Both the position numbers and the translations under genes were made by a program. This document shows, piece after piece, positions 44,145-52,479 of a stretch of 64,000 nucleotides of DNA (its first letter is position 1; each line of letters starts with the position of its first letter). The stretch is from an uncultured Candidatus Neoarthromitus sp. Its GTDB lineage: Bacteria; Bacillota; Clostridia; Clostridiales; Clostridiaceae. The stretch covers positions 1 through 64,000 of the forward strand of contig CALADQ010000003.1 in the NCBI GenBank assembly GCA_937890765.1, read 5' to 3'. The notes under the pieces were generated by a model. It was not told where the DNA came from and searched no databases. It was given only the letters and a program-made list of their open reading frames with translations.

Positions 44145-44678
44145 ATGGAAAGAATTGTTGGACGTGTTGCTCCTGATTTTAAAATGACTGCAATGTCAGG
44201 AGACGGATCCAAAGAATTAACTGTATCTTTAAAAGATTATGCTGGAAAGTGGCTTGTACTATTCTTCTACCCACTGGACTTCACTTTTGTTTGACCTACT
44301 GAGTTAAAAGCCTTCAGTGAAAGGTACGATGAATTTAAAGAATGTAGAGCTGATGTTTTAGGTGTAAGTATTGACTCACACTTCACTCACGCTGCATGGA
44401 TTAAAGATGGATTGGGAGAATTAAAATTCCCATTAGCATCTGATTTAACTCATGAAGTTTCTAAAAATTATGGAGTTTACATTGAAGATTTCGGTGCTTC
44501 ACAAAGAGGAGTATTTATAATCGATGATGAATCTGTAATAAGATACGTTTCAGTTTCTGATTTAGGTGCTGGTAGAGATATTGATTCAGTTCTTAACACA
44601 TTAAAAGCTGCTCAACAAGCTAAAGCTGGCAAACTAGTTCCTGCTAACTGGAAAGAAGGAAAAGATTTTCTGAACTAA
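44145..44678 (+). CDS. prxU: Selenocysteine-containing peroxiredoxin (PrxU, 177 aa, Sec50)
   Basis: Reduces hydrogen peroxide and organic peroxides. The frame runs from ATG 44145 (AAGGAGG 7 nt upstream) through an in-frame TGA at 44292-44294 to TAA at 44676. The TGA sits exactly at the peroxidatic Cys position: the AhpC/Prx motif DFTFVCPTEL reads DFTFV-Sec-PTEL here, and the frame stays perfectly homologous on both sides (APDFKM, VLFFYPLD, GVSIDSHFTHAAW, GVYIEDFGASQRGVFIID). A hairpin directly after the UGA fits a bacterial SECIS. The resolving Cys near the C-terminus is absent (GKLVPANWKEG where 2-Cys enzymes have VCPA); the only Cys is Cys67. It is therefore a 1-Sec enzyme needing external thiols. 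It was known in this form from Eubacterium acidaminophilum and other clostridia. Confidence 0.93.
44292..44324 (+). promoter_or_regulatory. UGA Sec codon and candidate SECIS hairpin of prxU
   Basis: After UGA (44292-44294), CCU-ACUGAG pairs with UUCAGU and, across an internal mismatch, AGG (44322-44324). The apical loop begins with GUU if the terminal G-U pair opens, matching the loop G/U preference of bacterial SECIS elements recognised by SelB. Confidence 0.7.
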
Positions 44679-44683
44679 AAATT

Positions 44684-44712
44684 AAAGAGATGAGTAGATA
44701 ACTCATCTCTTT
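44684..44712 (-). terminator. Terminator of the gut operon (stem copy A)
   Basis: AAAGAGATGAGT and ACTCATCTCTTT, 12-bp perfect arms with a 5-nt loop; on the minus strand a T-rich run TTTAATTTTTAG follows. It also lies between the converging prxU and gutA genes. The stem is identical to that at 49983-50011. Confidence 0.9.
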
Positions 44713-44717
44713 AACTT

Positions 44718-45083
44718 TTAGTCATCAATAAATATAGAAATTTTACTTCCTATTTTTATATCAGGTATTTTAAAATCTTCCAGATATAAAGTTCCTGGGA
44801 GATATTCACAATTTGGTTTATACCGAGCTAATGTTATATGTCCCAAATCATTTAAATTTTTTTTGACCAAACTCCCAACATGCTTTATCTTAAACTCAAA
44901 ATCATCTACCTTAAATAGTTGTCCTTCAATGATATCTTCATCTAAATTTACTAAGTCTACTATATAACAAAATTCTCTAAGTGTTTCAGGAACATTGTTA
45001 CAAAATAATATAATGATATTATCATCAAAAAAAGAACTTACCTTGCTTCCTAACTCCCTAACTACATTTTCATAAATTATCAT
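44718..45083 (-). CDS. gutA: PTS sorbitol/glucitol-specific IIA component
   Basis: Phosphocarrier that passes phosphate from HPr to the IIB domain. 121 aa with the EIIA-Gut pattern: VRELGSKVSSFFDDNIIILF, a conserved VDDFEFKIKHVGSLV, and LGHITLARYKPN including His that fits the phospho-acceptor region. The ATG has GGGGTG upstream. Last gene of the sorbitol operon, 12 nt after gutB, before a strong terminator. Confidence 0.92.
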   Translation of the reverse strand: MIIYENVVRELGSKVSSFFDDNIIILFCNNVPETLREFCYIVDLVNLDEDIIEGQLFKVDDFEFKIKHVGSLVKKNLNDLGHITLARYKPNCEYLPGTLYLEDFKIPDIKIGSKISIFIDD

Positions 45084-45095
45084 AATACACCCCTG

Positions 45096-46091
45096 TTAAT
45101 TATACATTCCTATGCTTGCAATCCATGCTATTACAACCCTAGGTACTTCTGTTAGAAATCTTGAATATAACACTGATGGAACTCCAACTTCTACTGTTTC
45201 CGGATCAGCCTCTGCTAATCCAAGACCTACCGGTATAAAATCACATGCTCCTTGAGTATTTATTGCAAACAATGCAGGCAAAGCTAAATTTGGAGGTATA
45301 TTACCTTTTCCAATTTCAACACCTATTAATGTACCTATAACTTGTGCTATAACTGCTCCCGGTCCTAATAAAGCTGATAAAAAAGGTAAAGAACAAACAA
45401 AACCTAAAATAATCAAACCAATCCCATTTCCTGCCAAAGGAGTCATAATCCTAGCGAACCAATCACCCATACCTGTCCCCTGTATAATTCCAATTAAAAG
45501 TGCTACAAATCCCATAAAAGGTATTATAGTATTTATAACTGTTTGAACTGCATCCCTTGAAGATTGATAAAATGTATTTACAACCTTACCTGCTCCCATA
45601 CCTATTCGTGTTATTAAATTATTATTTTTATTTTCTGATATAGTCTGAGAAACTTTTTTATCAATAGTGTACTTATATTTTTTATTATTATTTTCATTAT
45701 TATTTGCTTCACATTCACTAGTACATATTGAAATTTGCTCTAATCCAACATCTGAACAATATACATCTTCTGTCATAAACTTAGAAAGTGGACCACTTTT
45801 ACCAACAGGCATTATATTAATAGTAGGTATTCCTTTTTGTGGATATATTCCACAACGTAAAGTTCCTCCACAATCAATTATTACTAAAAATATCTTATCT
45901 TCTGGTACTGAAGTTTTAAAACCATTAACAGTCTTACAAGATGTTAGTTCAACTATTTTATCAACTATACTCGGTTTTACTCCTCCACCCGTTATGTATA
46001 GAAGCACATTTTTTTCTTCTGTAGGTTTTACAATCAAAGGTCCTCCATAACCTCCACTACCTTTAACTATTTTAATTGAGTTAAAATTCAT
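45096..46091 (-). CDS. gutB: PTS sorbitol/glucitol-specific IIB (IIBC) component
   Basis: Carries the IIB phosphorylation Cys (KIVELTSCKTVNGF) and the glycine-rich KGSGGYGGPLIVKP at its N-terminus, then a membrane portion (about 185-330) with FMGFVALLIGIIQGTGMG and GFVCSLPFLSALLGPGAVIAQ. A cytoplasmic linker of about 130-180 is Asn/Lys-rich. 331 aa, as in SrlE. AAGGAGG is 9 nt before the ATG, inside the end of the gutC region. Works with the IIC subunit, which is broken by a frameshift here. Confidence 0.93.
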   Translation of the reverse strand: MNFNSIKIVKGSGGYGGPLIVKPTEEKNVLLYITGGGVKPSIVDKIVELTSCKTVNGFKTSVPEDKIFLVIIDCGGTLRCGIYPQKGIPTINIMPVGKSGPLSKFMTEDVYCSDVGLEQISICTSECEANNNENNNKKYKYTIDKKVSQTISENKNNNLITRIGMGAGKVVNTFYQSSRDAVQTVINTIIPFMGFVALLIGIIQGTGMGDWFARIMTPLAGNGIGLIILGFVCSLPFLSALLGPGAVIAQVIGTLIGVEIGKGNIPPNLALPALFAINTQGACDFIPVGLGLAEADPETVEVGVPSVLYSRFLTEVPRVVIAWIASIGMYN

Positions 46092-46105
46092 AATAATTGA
46101 CCTCC

Positions 46106-46661
46106 TTAAACATTTCTTTCACCTAATTTATTACTTAAAAATATTCCCTGTTGCTTCATAACTATCGATGTTGTAAAATCAGTTACCCATCCACTAATAA
46201 AATTACAAACCAATCCAACTAATAAATATCGAATTGCTAATGGTGCAATGCTTAATCCTAGAACTTGAATACCATTAGCTTATACCTAAAAATATAAAAA
46301 TTTCTCCCGGATTTATATGTGTAAATATACCACTGCTAGTATGACAAAAGAATGTTGCAGAAGCATAATAGCTAGACTTTAATCTTTCTGGCATAAATTT
46401 ACCTAATGAAAGTGCCATAGGATTTCCTAACATAAACGCACCAAAAAATGGCACTATCATGTATCTTAAAACTGGATATTTTATTGAAAATATAGCAAAT
46501 TTATTAATTTTAGATTCACCGATTAATTTTATTAATGTATTCATTGCAATTAATAACAACAATACTTGTGGTACTATATTAGACATCCAGCTTAAAAAAG
46601 TTTCAGCTCCTATGTTGAACAAATTTATAAATTTTTCAGCTAAATATACTATAAATTGCAT
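46106..46661 (-). pseudogene. gutC: PTS sorbitol/glucitol-specific IIC component, one-base frameshift
   Basis: Membrane channel subunit (SrlA-like). Reading from the ATG at 46661 (AGGAGGTAGG upstream) gives 128 residues of good SrlA, including FMLGNPMALSLGKFMPERL and CHTSSGIFTHINPGEIFIFLGIS, and then TAA. Shifting by one base restores the remaining homology: GIQVLGLSIAPLAIRYLLVGL and FISGWVTDFTTS up to TAA at 46106. Deleting one base near 46280-46282 (GGTATAAGCTAATGGT to GGTATAGCTAATGGT) would give GIANGIQ, matching SrlA. So the gene has one extra base. It may be a sequencing error, a recent mutation or, less likely, programmed frameshifting. Confidence 0.85.
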
Positions 46662-47119
46662 AACCTACCTCCTAAAAAATATTTTTTTTGTCTAAATAAT
46701 AAATTAATTAAATTAACTAATGGACTTTTAGGCTCCTTGATTGTACCGCCATTAACTACAGTTACATAATTATGAAATGCATTCATAATCGCTTTTTTAA
46801 CCTGAATAGGAAACGTATTCATATCAACTAAACATAGCTCAACAATATTTTTACCATTGAATATTTCTAAATTTTTAAATCTAGATAAAACACTTACTCC
46901 TTTAATATATACTGATCTTAATATATATCCATTTTTATCAACTGCAAACATTACTATAGAACCACATCTAATACCTCCTTTAGCTCTTCCTATAACTACT
47001 CTCCCAAATTGTTTCAAAGAATTGTAATTATATGTAAAATTGTTAATTTGTAATATTGTGAAACTTATTTGTAAAAAGAATGAAATACCTAATAAAATAA
47101 TAAAAAATATCGAACCCAT
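46649..47119 (-). CDS. gutM: Glucitol operon activator protein GutM-like (156 aa)
   Basis: GutM/SrlM family: an N-terminal membrane segment (FFIILLGISFFLQISFTILQ), then the conserved NSLKQFGRVVIGRAKGGIR and SIVMFAVDKNGYILRSVYIKGVSVLSRF, followed by a polar tail. In enterobacteria it activates the glucitol operon; its role in clostridia is less clear. Its ATG overlaps the gutR stop (TAATG) and its end overlaps the gutC start by 13 nt, so translation is coupled. Confidence 0.9.
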   Translation of the reverse strand: MGSIFFIILLGISFFLQISFTILQINNFTYNYNSLKQFGRVVIGRAKGGIRCGSIVMFAVDKNGYILRSVYIKGVSVLSRFKNLEIFNGKNIVELCLVDMNTFPIQVKKAIMNAFHNYVTVVNGGTIKEPKSPLVNLINLLFRQKKYFLGGRLCNL

Positions 47120-49035
47120 TAAATCAATCCCCTATAAAAATCATATTTTACTTTCATAAAATACAAAATCATATCTCTATAAGTTTTAATTTTTGTCATA
47201 CTATCAATCAAATTTATATTATTTGATATATATAGAATTTTGTCATAAATCTTTATCAGTATCATTTCATCAAAATCTCTAGAATCTAGTATGCAAACTA
47301 ATAAAACTATTTTTAAATCACTATCACTACTACTATTACCTAAAACACCCAATGACAGTATTAACTTGTCACTTCTATAATTTACAGCATGTGGAATAGC
47401 TACATTGTCGTTAAATATAGTCGAATATAAATTTTCCTTTTCAATTAATATATCAAAAAATCCATCATCTAAACAATCATCCACATACAAATTATCAACC
47501 ATAAAATTTAAAATTTGTTTATAACTATATTTATCTTCAAAAAACATAAAATTTTTTTCATTTAGTATCGAAAATATTATTGATTCAACACCATTTATCC
47601 TAGGTTTATCAAAGTATTTAAAATGCGATAATTTAGATAATTTTTTTAAAAATACATATTCATCGAATATTTCCTTAAAATAAAACACAGGTAGATTAAC
47701 TTGTCTATTAATTTTTACACTACTAACTAAAAAATCATAAGTACTAATCTTATCAAAATCTATATTTTGAGTACTAAATAAATCTATCTCAATATTAAAT
47801 TTTAAAATGCTTTTTAATCTATTGTGTATTAATTTTGACATTAAAGTACCTAAATCACATATTAAAGCCACTTTAAACTTTTTTAAATTGGAATTTTCAC
47901 TCATAAATAGGCTAAAATAAATAGCTAAAAATCCCGTCTCTTCTTCATCTATGTTTACGTTTAATCTTTTTTCTATAAATTCGACAGCTATTTCAGCAAC
48001 TTTATATGCAAAAAAATAACAACTTTTTATTTCGCTCGCCATAATATTTTCAATTTTAATATTATATCTAGCTCTATTTATCATAAATCCTATGTGTCTT
48101 TCAAAATCTTCTATCATATTACCAAATACTATATTTATATTTAGTTTATTATTTATATAATTTATAAGCTCCTTTGAAATATTTTTTATTTCATAATCTA
48201 TGGATGCTAAATTTAAATTCTGCGATGTCCTAAAGCAAGAGAACGGTATGGATATAAACAATTTATCATTCAAATCAAAACACACACCTAAATCTTTCTC
48301 TACAATCTGCAATATTTTATTAACAATGCTATAAAAAACAGTATCTTTAAGTTCATAAATTTCTTTAATATCCTTACTATTTATAAAATTTCCACTTAAA
48401 ATTCTATATAAAGTAACATCTATATATTTTATTACTAAATTAACGCTGTTCAAATCCAACCCAAAATTAATTAATTCACACTTTAAAAAACTAAGCGAAC
48501 TTTCTTTAAGCAAACTTTCTTTAAACAAATATTTATACATTTTTTCTATAATATATTTGCGTATATTTATCTCATTTCCAAATAAATAAATACCATTTCT
48601 TGTCTTGCCTAATATACTAATTTTATAATCTTTTAAATTATTTCTTAAATTACTTAAATCTCTGATTAACGTTGTCCTACCAACACTCATATGCTCTGCC
48701 AAATCATCAATGAAACAACAAACATTATTTAATAATCTATACATAATGTACAGTTTCCTATTTTTAGAAGAAGTAAAAACATAATTACAACCTAAGATTT
48801 TGTTATAGATAATTTCAAATTCAGATTCATTAAATACACATAAAGTATACTCCTGTCCATTAAATTGTATAGAAGCATATGGTTCTATCATATTATTTAA
48901 CTGCTTTATATCATTTTTAAAAGTCTTCACACCTATATTTAATTTTTTTACAATTAATTTCAAATTAATAACCTTATTTTCAACAAAAATATCAATTAAC
49001 TTAAATAATCTACTCTCATTATCAAATAAAATCAT
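47119..49035 (-). CDS. gutR: GutR: BglG/MtlR-type PRD regulator of sorbitol genes (638 aa)
   Basis: Transcriptional activator controlled by PTS phosphorylation. Domain order: DeoR/Mga-like HTHs (1-160, with LKLIVKKLNIGVKTFKNDIKQL and LAEHMSVGRTTLIRDLSNL), two PRDs (about 180-390; conserved His around HIGFM), a IIB-like domain (KVALICDLGTLMSKLI, with Cys), and a IIA-like domain (NDNVAIPHAVNY, containing the phospho-His). The ATG has GGAGAAGG upstream. It is transcribed with the structural genes and probably acts at the dyad upstream of gutF. Confidence 0.9.
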   Translation of the reverse strand: MILFDNESRLFKLIDIFVENKVINLKLIVKKLNIGVKTFKNDIKQLNNMIEPYASIQFNGQEYTLCVFNESEFEIIYNKILGCNYVFTSSKNRKLYIMYRLLNNVCCFIDDLAEHMSVGRTTLIRDLSNLRNNLKDYKISILGKTRNGIYLFGNEINIRKYIIEKMYKYLFKESLLKESSLSFLKCELINFGLDLNSVNLVIKYIDVTLYRILSGNFINSKDIKEIYELKDTVFYSIVNKILQIVEKDLGVCFDLNDKLFISIPFSCFRTSQNLNLASIDYEIKNISKELINYINNKLNINIVFGNMIEDFERHIGFMINRARYNIKIENIMASEIKSCYFFAYKVAEIAVEFIEKRLNVNIDEEETGFLAIYFSLFMSENSNLKKFKVALICDLGTLMSKLIHNRLKSILKFNIEIDLFSTQNIDFDKISTYDFLVSSVKINRQVNLPVFYFKEIFDEYVFLKKLSKLSHFKYFDKPRINGVESIIFSILNEKNFMFFEDKYSYKQILNFMVDNLYVDDCLDDGFFDILIEKENLYSTIFNDNVAIPHAVNYRSDKLILSLGVLGNSSSDSDLKIVLLVCILDSRDFDEMILIKIYDKILYISNNINLIDSMTKIKTYRDMILYFMKVKYDFYRGLI

Positions 49036-49068
49036 GTTAGTTACCTTCTCCTAATAACTTTAAAATTC

Positions 49069-49881
49069 TTACCCCCTAGTCTTTCCACCAGATATATTTA
49101 TAGTCACTCCATGTATATAATCGGCTTTATCTGACGACAAAAAACAAACTAAATTAGCTACATCTTCTAACTTGCCAACTCTTCCGAGAGGTATAGTAGA
49201 CAAATTTAAATATCCATCTCGTAATTTTTCTACTGTTATTCCTCTTGAATATGCCAAAGCTTTTTCACAATCTAAAGTCCTCAAACCTGTTTCTTCTAAT
49301 ATGCCTGGTGAAATACCTATTACCCTCACACCATACTTTCCCAATTCTTTAGCCCAAGACCTTGTAAATGAATTAACAGCATTCTTAGTGGCAGCATATA
49401 CACTTTGTCCCTCAGAACCCTCCAAACCACATTCAGATGAAACATTGATTATAACTCCTCCTCTACTATGAACCATATCTCTTCCAAAAACTTGAGAACA
49501 AATATAAACTCCTCTAACATTTACCTCCATCATTTTATCATAAATCAAATCATTTATTTCATAACTACTATCATTACAATCGTTGTCAATCAATAAGCAC
49601 GGAAGATTAACCCCAGCATTATTTACTAGTATATCAACTTTACCAAATTTATTATTAATCAATTTTTTTGCATTAATTACACTCTTTCTATCGGAAACAT
49701 CCATAATAACATTTAAAATATTTCCATCCTCTTCCATAATGTCCGTTTTTTTAAATTTCAAATCACAAACCACTACTTTTGTTCCAAACTCAAGAAATTT
49801 CGTTACTATAGATTTTCCAATTCCAGAAGCTCCACCAGTTATAACTACTACTTTACTATCTAAATCTAACCAATTTGACAA
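49069..49881 (-). CDS. gutF: Sorbitol-6-phosphate 2-dehydrogenase (SDR, 270 aa)
   Basis: Oxidises sorbitol-6-phosphate to fructose-6-phosphate with NAD. SDR signatures: VVVITGGASGIGKSI (cofactor), VDILVNNAGVNLP, GGVIINVSSECGLEGSEGQSVYAATKNAV (Ser, Tyr and Lys) and ISPGILEETGL. It resembles GutF of lactobacilli, starting SNWLDLDSKVVV. The TTG at 49881 is chosen because GGGAG lies 8 nt upstream; a GTG start at 49896 is possible. First gene of the operon. Confidence 0.93.
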   Translation of the reverse strand: MSNWLDLDSKVVVITGGASGIGKSIVTKFLEFGTKVVVCDLKFKKTDIMEEDGNILNVIMDVSDRKSVINAKKLINNKFGKVDILVNNAGVNLPCLLIDNDCNDSSYEINDLIYDKMMEVNVRGVYICSQVFGRDMVHSRGGVIINVSSECGLEGSEGQSVYAATKNAVNSFTRSWAKELGKYGVRVIGISPGILEETGLRTLDCEKALAYSRGITVEKLRDGYLNLSTIPLGRVGKLEDVANLVCFLSSDKADYIHGVTINISGGKTRG

Positions 49882-49911
49882 AATATCAACTCCCACAATT
49901 TATTTAAGTAA

Positions 49912-49917
49912 ATTGTA
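49912..49917 (-). promoter_or_regulatory. -10 element of the gut operon promoter
   Basis: TGATGTTACAAT on the minus strand: TACAAT with an upstream TG-like context; no good -35, as expected for an activator-dependent promoter. Predicted start near 49905. Confidence 0.45.
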
Positions 49918-49940
49918 ACATCAATACTATGATTTTTTAA

Positions 49941-49976
49941 TGCAGTAAAATTCCTTTGAAGTAGAATTTTATTGCA
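49941..49976. promoter_or_regulatory. 14-bp dyad upstream of the gut promoter, probable GutR site
   Basis: TGCAGTAAAATTCC and AGAATTTTATTGCA are inverted copies with two mismatches, 8 nt apart, at about -36 to -71 from the predicted gut start. This is the typical place for a MtlR/GutR-type activator. Confidence 0.55.
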
Positions 49977-49982
49977 CTAAAA

Positions 49983-50011
49983 AAAGAGATGAGTAAATAA
50001 CTCATCTCTTT
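49983..50011 (-). terminator. Terminator of the TtcA-like gene (stem copy B)
   Basis: AAAGAGATGAGT and ACTCATCTCTTT with a 5-nt loop, then TTTTTTT on the minus strand. The stem is identical to that at 44684-44712, at the other end of the gut operon. Confidence 0.92.
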
Positions 50012-50012
50012 T

Positions 50013-50876
50013 TTAATAATCATCTAAGTATGAAATTTTTTCTCCGTCCTTGACCCAACCAAGAATTCCGTCCATATTTACGTTTTGTGCAGCCGAGAAA
50101 ATTGATTTGTCAACATATTTAAAATTCTTTTTCATATTTGAAATTAAATCCTTTATTTCATAACGCTTATTACCTATTCTTTTCGCCGCAACCATACAAG
50201 CACAATTTAACGCTAAAATTCCCGAACTTTTTATAAAAGTTGTAATTGATTGCTCTTCTATATAATACATTGGCCTAATAAGCTCAATGTCATCAAAATT
50301 TTCCGCCTTTAATTTTGGAAGCATAGTCTTAAAATTCCCAGAGTAAAAAACATTTAACAAAGTTGTCTCTATTACATCATTAAAATGATGTCCTAAAGCA
50401 AGTTTATTGCATCCAAGCTCTCTTGCCTTTGAATACAAAAATCCTCTTCTCATTCTTGCACACATGTAACACGGATAATCTTTAGCTATTTTATCAACAA
50501 TTTGAAAAACACTTGAATCAAATATTTTTATTGGAATGTTCAAATGACTACAATTAATTTCTAAAAGTTCCCTTATATTTTTATGATATCCTGGGTCCAT
50601 TGTAATAAATTCAAGTTCAAAATTATTTCTACCATGCCTTTTCAATTCTTGAAAAAGTTTTGCAAGTAAAAGAGAATCTTTTCCTCCGGAAATTGCAATT
50701 GCAATTTTATCTCCATCATTTATTAAATTATAATCGTTTATAGCTTTAGTGAACTTAGTCCAAATTCTTTTTCTGTACTTTTTTATTATGCTCTGTTCAA
50801 TCTCTTTTAAAGACTTTCTTTCCTCATCTGGAAAATGAGTTTCACAATGAGAAGAAACACCTTCAATATTGCTCAT
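50013..50876 (-). CDS. ttcA: TtcA-like tRNA cytidine(32) 2-sulfurtransferase (287 aa)
   Basis: PP-loop ATPase of the TtcA/TtuA group that thiolates a tRNA base. The PP-loop is IAISGGKDSLLL, followed by TMDPGYHKN, the Cys pair CYMCARMRRG, and the third Cys region LNCACMVAAKR that completes a [4Fe-4S] site. GHHFNDVIETTLLN is the helix typical of the family. AAGGAG is 8 nt before the ATG. It is monocistronic. The exact base modified cannot be judged from sequence alone. Confidence 0.88.
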   Translation of the reverse strand: MSNIEGVSSHCETHFPDEERKSLKEIEQSIIKKYRKRIWTKFTKAINDYNLINDGDKIAIAISGGKDSLLLAKLFQELKRHGRNNFELEFITMDPGYHKNIRELLEINCSHLNIPIKIFDSSVFQIVDKIAKDYPCYMCARMRRGFLYSKARELGCNKLALGHHFNDVIETTLLNVFYSGNFKTMLPKLKAENFDDIELIRPMYYIEEQSITTFIKSSGILALNCACMVAAKRIGNKRYEIKDLISNMKKNFKYVDKSIFSAAQNVNMDGILGWVKDGEKISYLDDY

Positions 50877-51168
50877 ATCTTTTCTCCTTAACCATGGAAT
50901 ATAAAAATTTTGAATTTATATATTTAAATGTGTTATTTTTTATTTTATTATTGACTATCAAATAAATTTATTATATATTTTAAGTTAGATATATTGCAAG
51001 TTAAAGTTTAATATACTATACTTCTAAATCAATTTTATAAGTCATTATTGTATTTAATTAAACGTGGTTAAATATTGTAGTGACTTAAATTTTTGTACTA
51101 TAGAGTTTAATTATACTAAACTTTATATATTTATTAAGTAAACTTTTTATTTTAAGGGAGGGTGTGAA

Positions 51169-51582
51169 GTGCATACTATTAATGCATTAGGTCGTCATAT
51201 TTTAGTTGAATACTACAACTGTAACAATGAACTTTTAAAAGATCCAAATTTTATAAAGATTCACATGAAAGAAGCTGCTATTAAAATGGGAGCGACAATC
51301 GTTGAAAGTTGCTTTCATCATTTTAACCCTTATGGTGTCAGTGGCGCTGTAATAATTTCAGAATCTCATTTAACTATTCATACGTGGCCTGAATATGGGT
51401 ATGCTGCTGTGGATTTATTTACTTGTGGTACTATAGACCCGTGGGTTGGATTTGATTATTTGGAGGAAAAACTTTGTGCAGATTTAAGTGAGTCCACCGA
51501 AATTCCAAGAGGACTTACCCAAAAAATTGCAAAACACGGAAACTTTAATATAAATAATATTTCACATAAGCCTAACGCTTAA
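51169..51582 (+). CDS. speD: S-adenosylmethionine decarboxylase proenzyme (137 aa)
   Basis: Makes decarboxylated SAM for spermidine synthesis. It is a class 1 bacterial pyruvoyl enzyme: the autoprocessing site is the Ser in SESHLTIHTWPEYGYAAVD, with conserved LGRHILVEYYNC and DLFTCG. It starts at GTG 51169 after GGGAGGG. It is cotranscribed with speE, 18 nt downstream. The 292-nt upstream region has an AT-rich promoter and a small inverted repeat (AGTTTA-N7-TAAACT near 51107-51125). Confidence 0.95.
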   Translation: MHTINALGRHILVEYYNCNNELLKDPNFIKIHMKEAAIKMGATIVESCFHHFNPYGVSGAVIISESHLTIHTWPEYGYAAVDLFTCGTIDPWVGFDYLEEKLCADLSESTEIPRGLTQKIAKHGNFNINNISHKPNA

Positions 51583-51600
51583 AATATTTGGAGGATGTTT

Positions 51601-52458
51601 ATGAATTGGTTTACGGAAAAATATGATGATGACGTTAAAATTTCTTACAAAGCTACTAAACATTTATTTCATAAAAAAAGTGATTTTCAAACTATAGATG
51701 TATACAACAATAATATTTTGGGAAATTATTTGGTTATTGATGGCATTATGATGATAACGGAAAAAGATGAATTTATTTATCATGAAATGATTGCCCATGT
51801 TCCAATGGCGTGCAATAAAAATATAAAAGATGTTTTAGTTATAGGTGCTGGAGATGGTGGAACAGTACGCGAACTTTGTAGATACGATTCTTTAAATTCA
51901 ATTACTATGGTTGAAATAGATGAAGAAGTTGTAAAGGCTTCCCTTGAATTTTTCCCTCAAGTTTCATGTTCTTTGAAAAATGATTCACGTGTCCAACTTC
52001 TTTTTGAAGATGGAATAGAATTTGTGAAAAATTCTAAAGACGAATGTTATGATTTAATAATTGTAGATTCAACAGATCCAATTGGACCTGGTGAAGGACT
52101 TTTTAGTCTTGAGTTTTATGAAAATTGCTATAGAATTTTAAGAAAAGATGGTATTCTTGTAAATCAAAGTGAAAGTCCATATTATCCATTTAACATAAGA
52201 GAACTAACTCGTTCATGTTCAAAAATTAATAAAATTTTTCCTATACTTGAATACTATCAAATGTTTATTCCAACATATCCTTCTGGACATTGGCTATTTG
52301 GATTTGCATCTAAATCCATAAATCCATTAACTCAAAACATAAGCGAGTGGAATAATTTAAATATTTCCACTAAATACTATAACACAAATTTGCACAACGG
52401 AAGTTTTGCATTGCCTAATTACGTAAAAGAAATAATAGAAAACGCAAAAAATAGTTAA
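51601..52458 (+). CDS. speE: Spermidine synthase (285 aa)
   Basis: Transfers the aminopropyl group of decarboxylated SAM to putrescine. Signatures: WFTEKYDDDVKISYK at the start, EKDEFIYHEMIAHVPM, VLVIGAGDGGTVRELCRY (SAM-binding), and the catalytic DLIIVDSTDPIGPGEGLF. The ATG at 51601 has GGAGG 6 nt upstream; an upstream frame extends two codons. With speD it forms a complete final spermidine step, given putrescine. Confidence 0.96.
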   Translation: MNWFTEKYDDDVKISYKATKHLFHKKSDFQTIDVYNNNILGNYLVIDGIMMITEKDEFIYHEMIAHVPMACNKNIKDVLVIGAGDGGTVRELCRYDSLNSITMVEIDEEVVKASLEFFPQVSCSLKNDSRVQLLFEDGIEFVKNSKDECYDLIIVDSTDPIGPGEGLFSLEFYENCYRILRKDGILVNQSESPYYPFNIRELTRSCSKINKIFPILEYYQMFIPTYPSGHWLFGFASKSINPLTQNISEWNNLNISTKYYNTNLHNGSFALPNYVKEIIENAKNS

Positions 52459-52479
52459 GGAAAGTTTCCTTAACTATTT
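52449..52479. terminator. Bidirectional terminator after speE
   Basis: AGTTAAGGAAA and TTTCCTTAACT arms with almost no loop, followed by ATTTT; it also covers the end of the converging beta-propeller gene. Confidence 0.85.

Noticed and set aside
44292..44294. UGA as a nonsense mutation or as Trp in a recoded genetic code
   Set aside because: It lies exactly at the catalytic Cys position of a known selenoprotein family with a following hairpin, and I see no other in-frame TGA in the conserved genes of the window.
44412..44678. Separate 88 aa protein starting at 44412
   Set aside because: It is only the C-terminal half of the peroxiredoxin; the true start is 44145 with UGA read as selenocysteine.
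45667..46050. Open frame of 127 codons on the plus strand inside gutB
   Set aside because: Antisense to a recognisable PTS subunit; no ribosome site.
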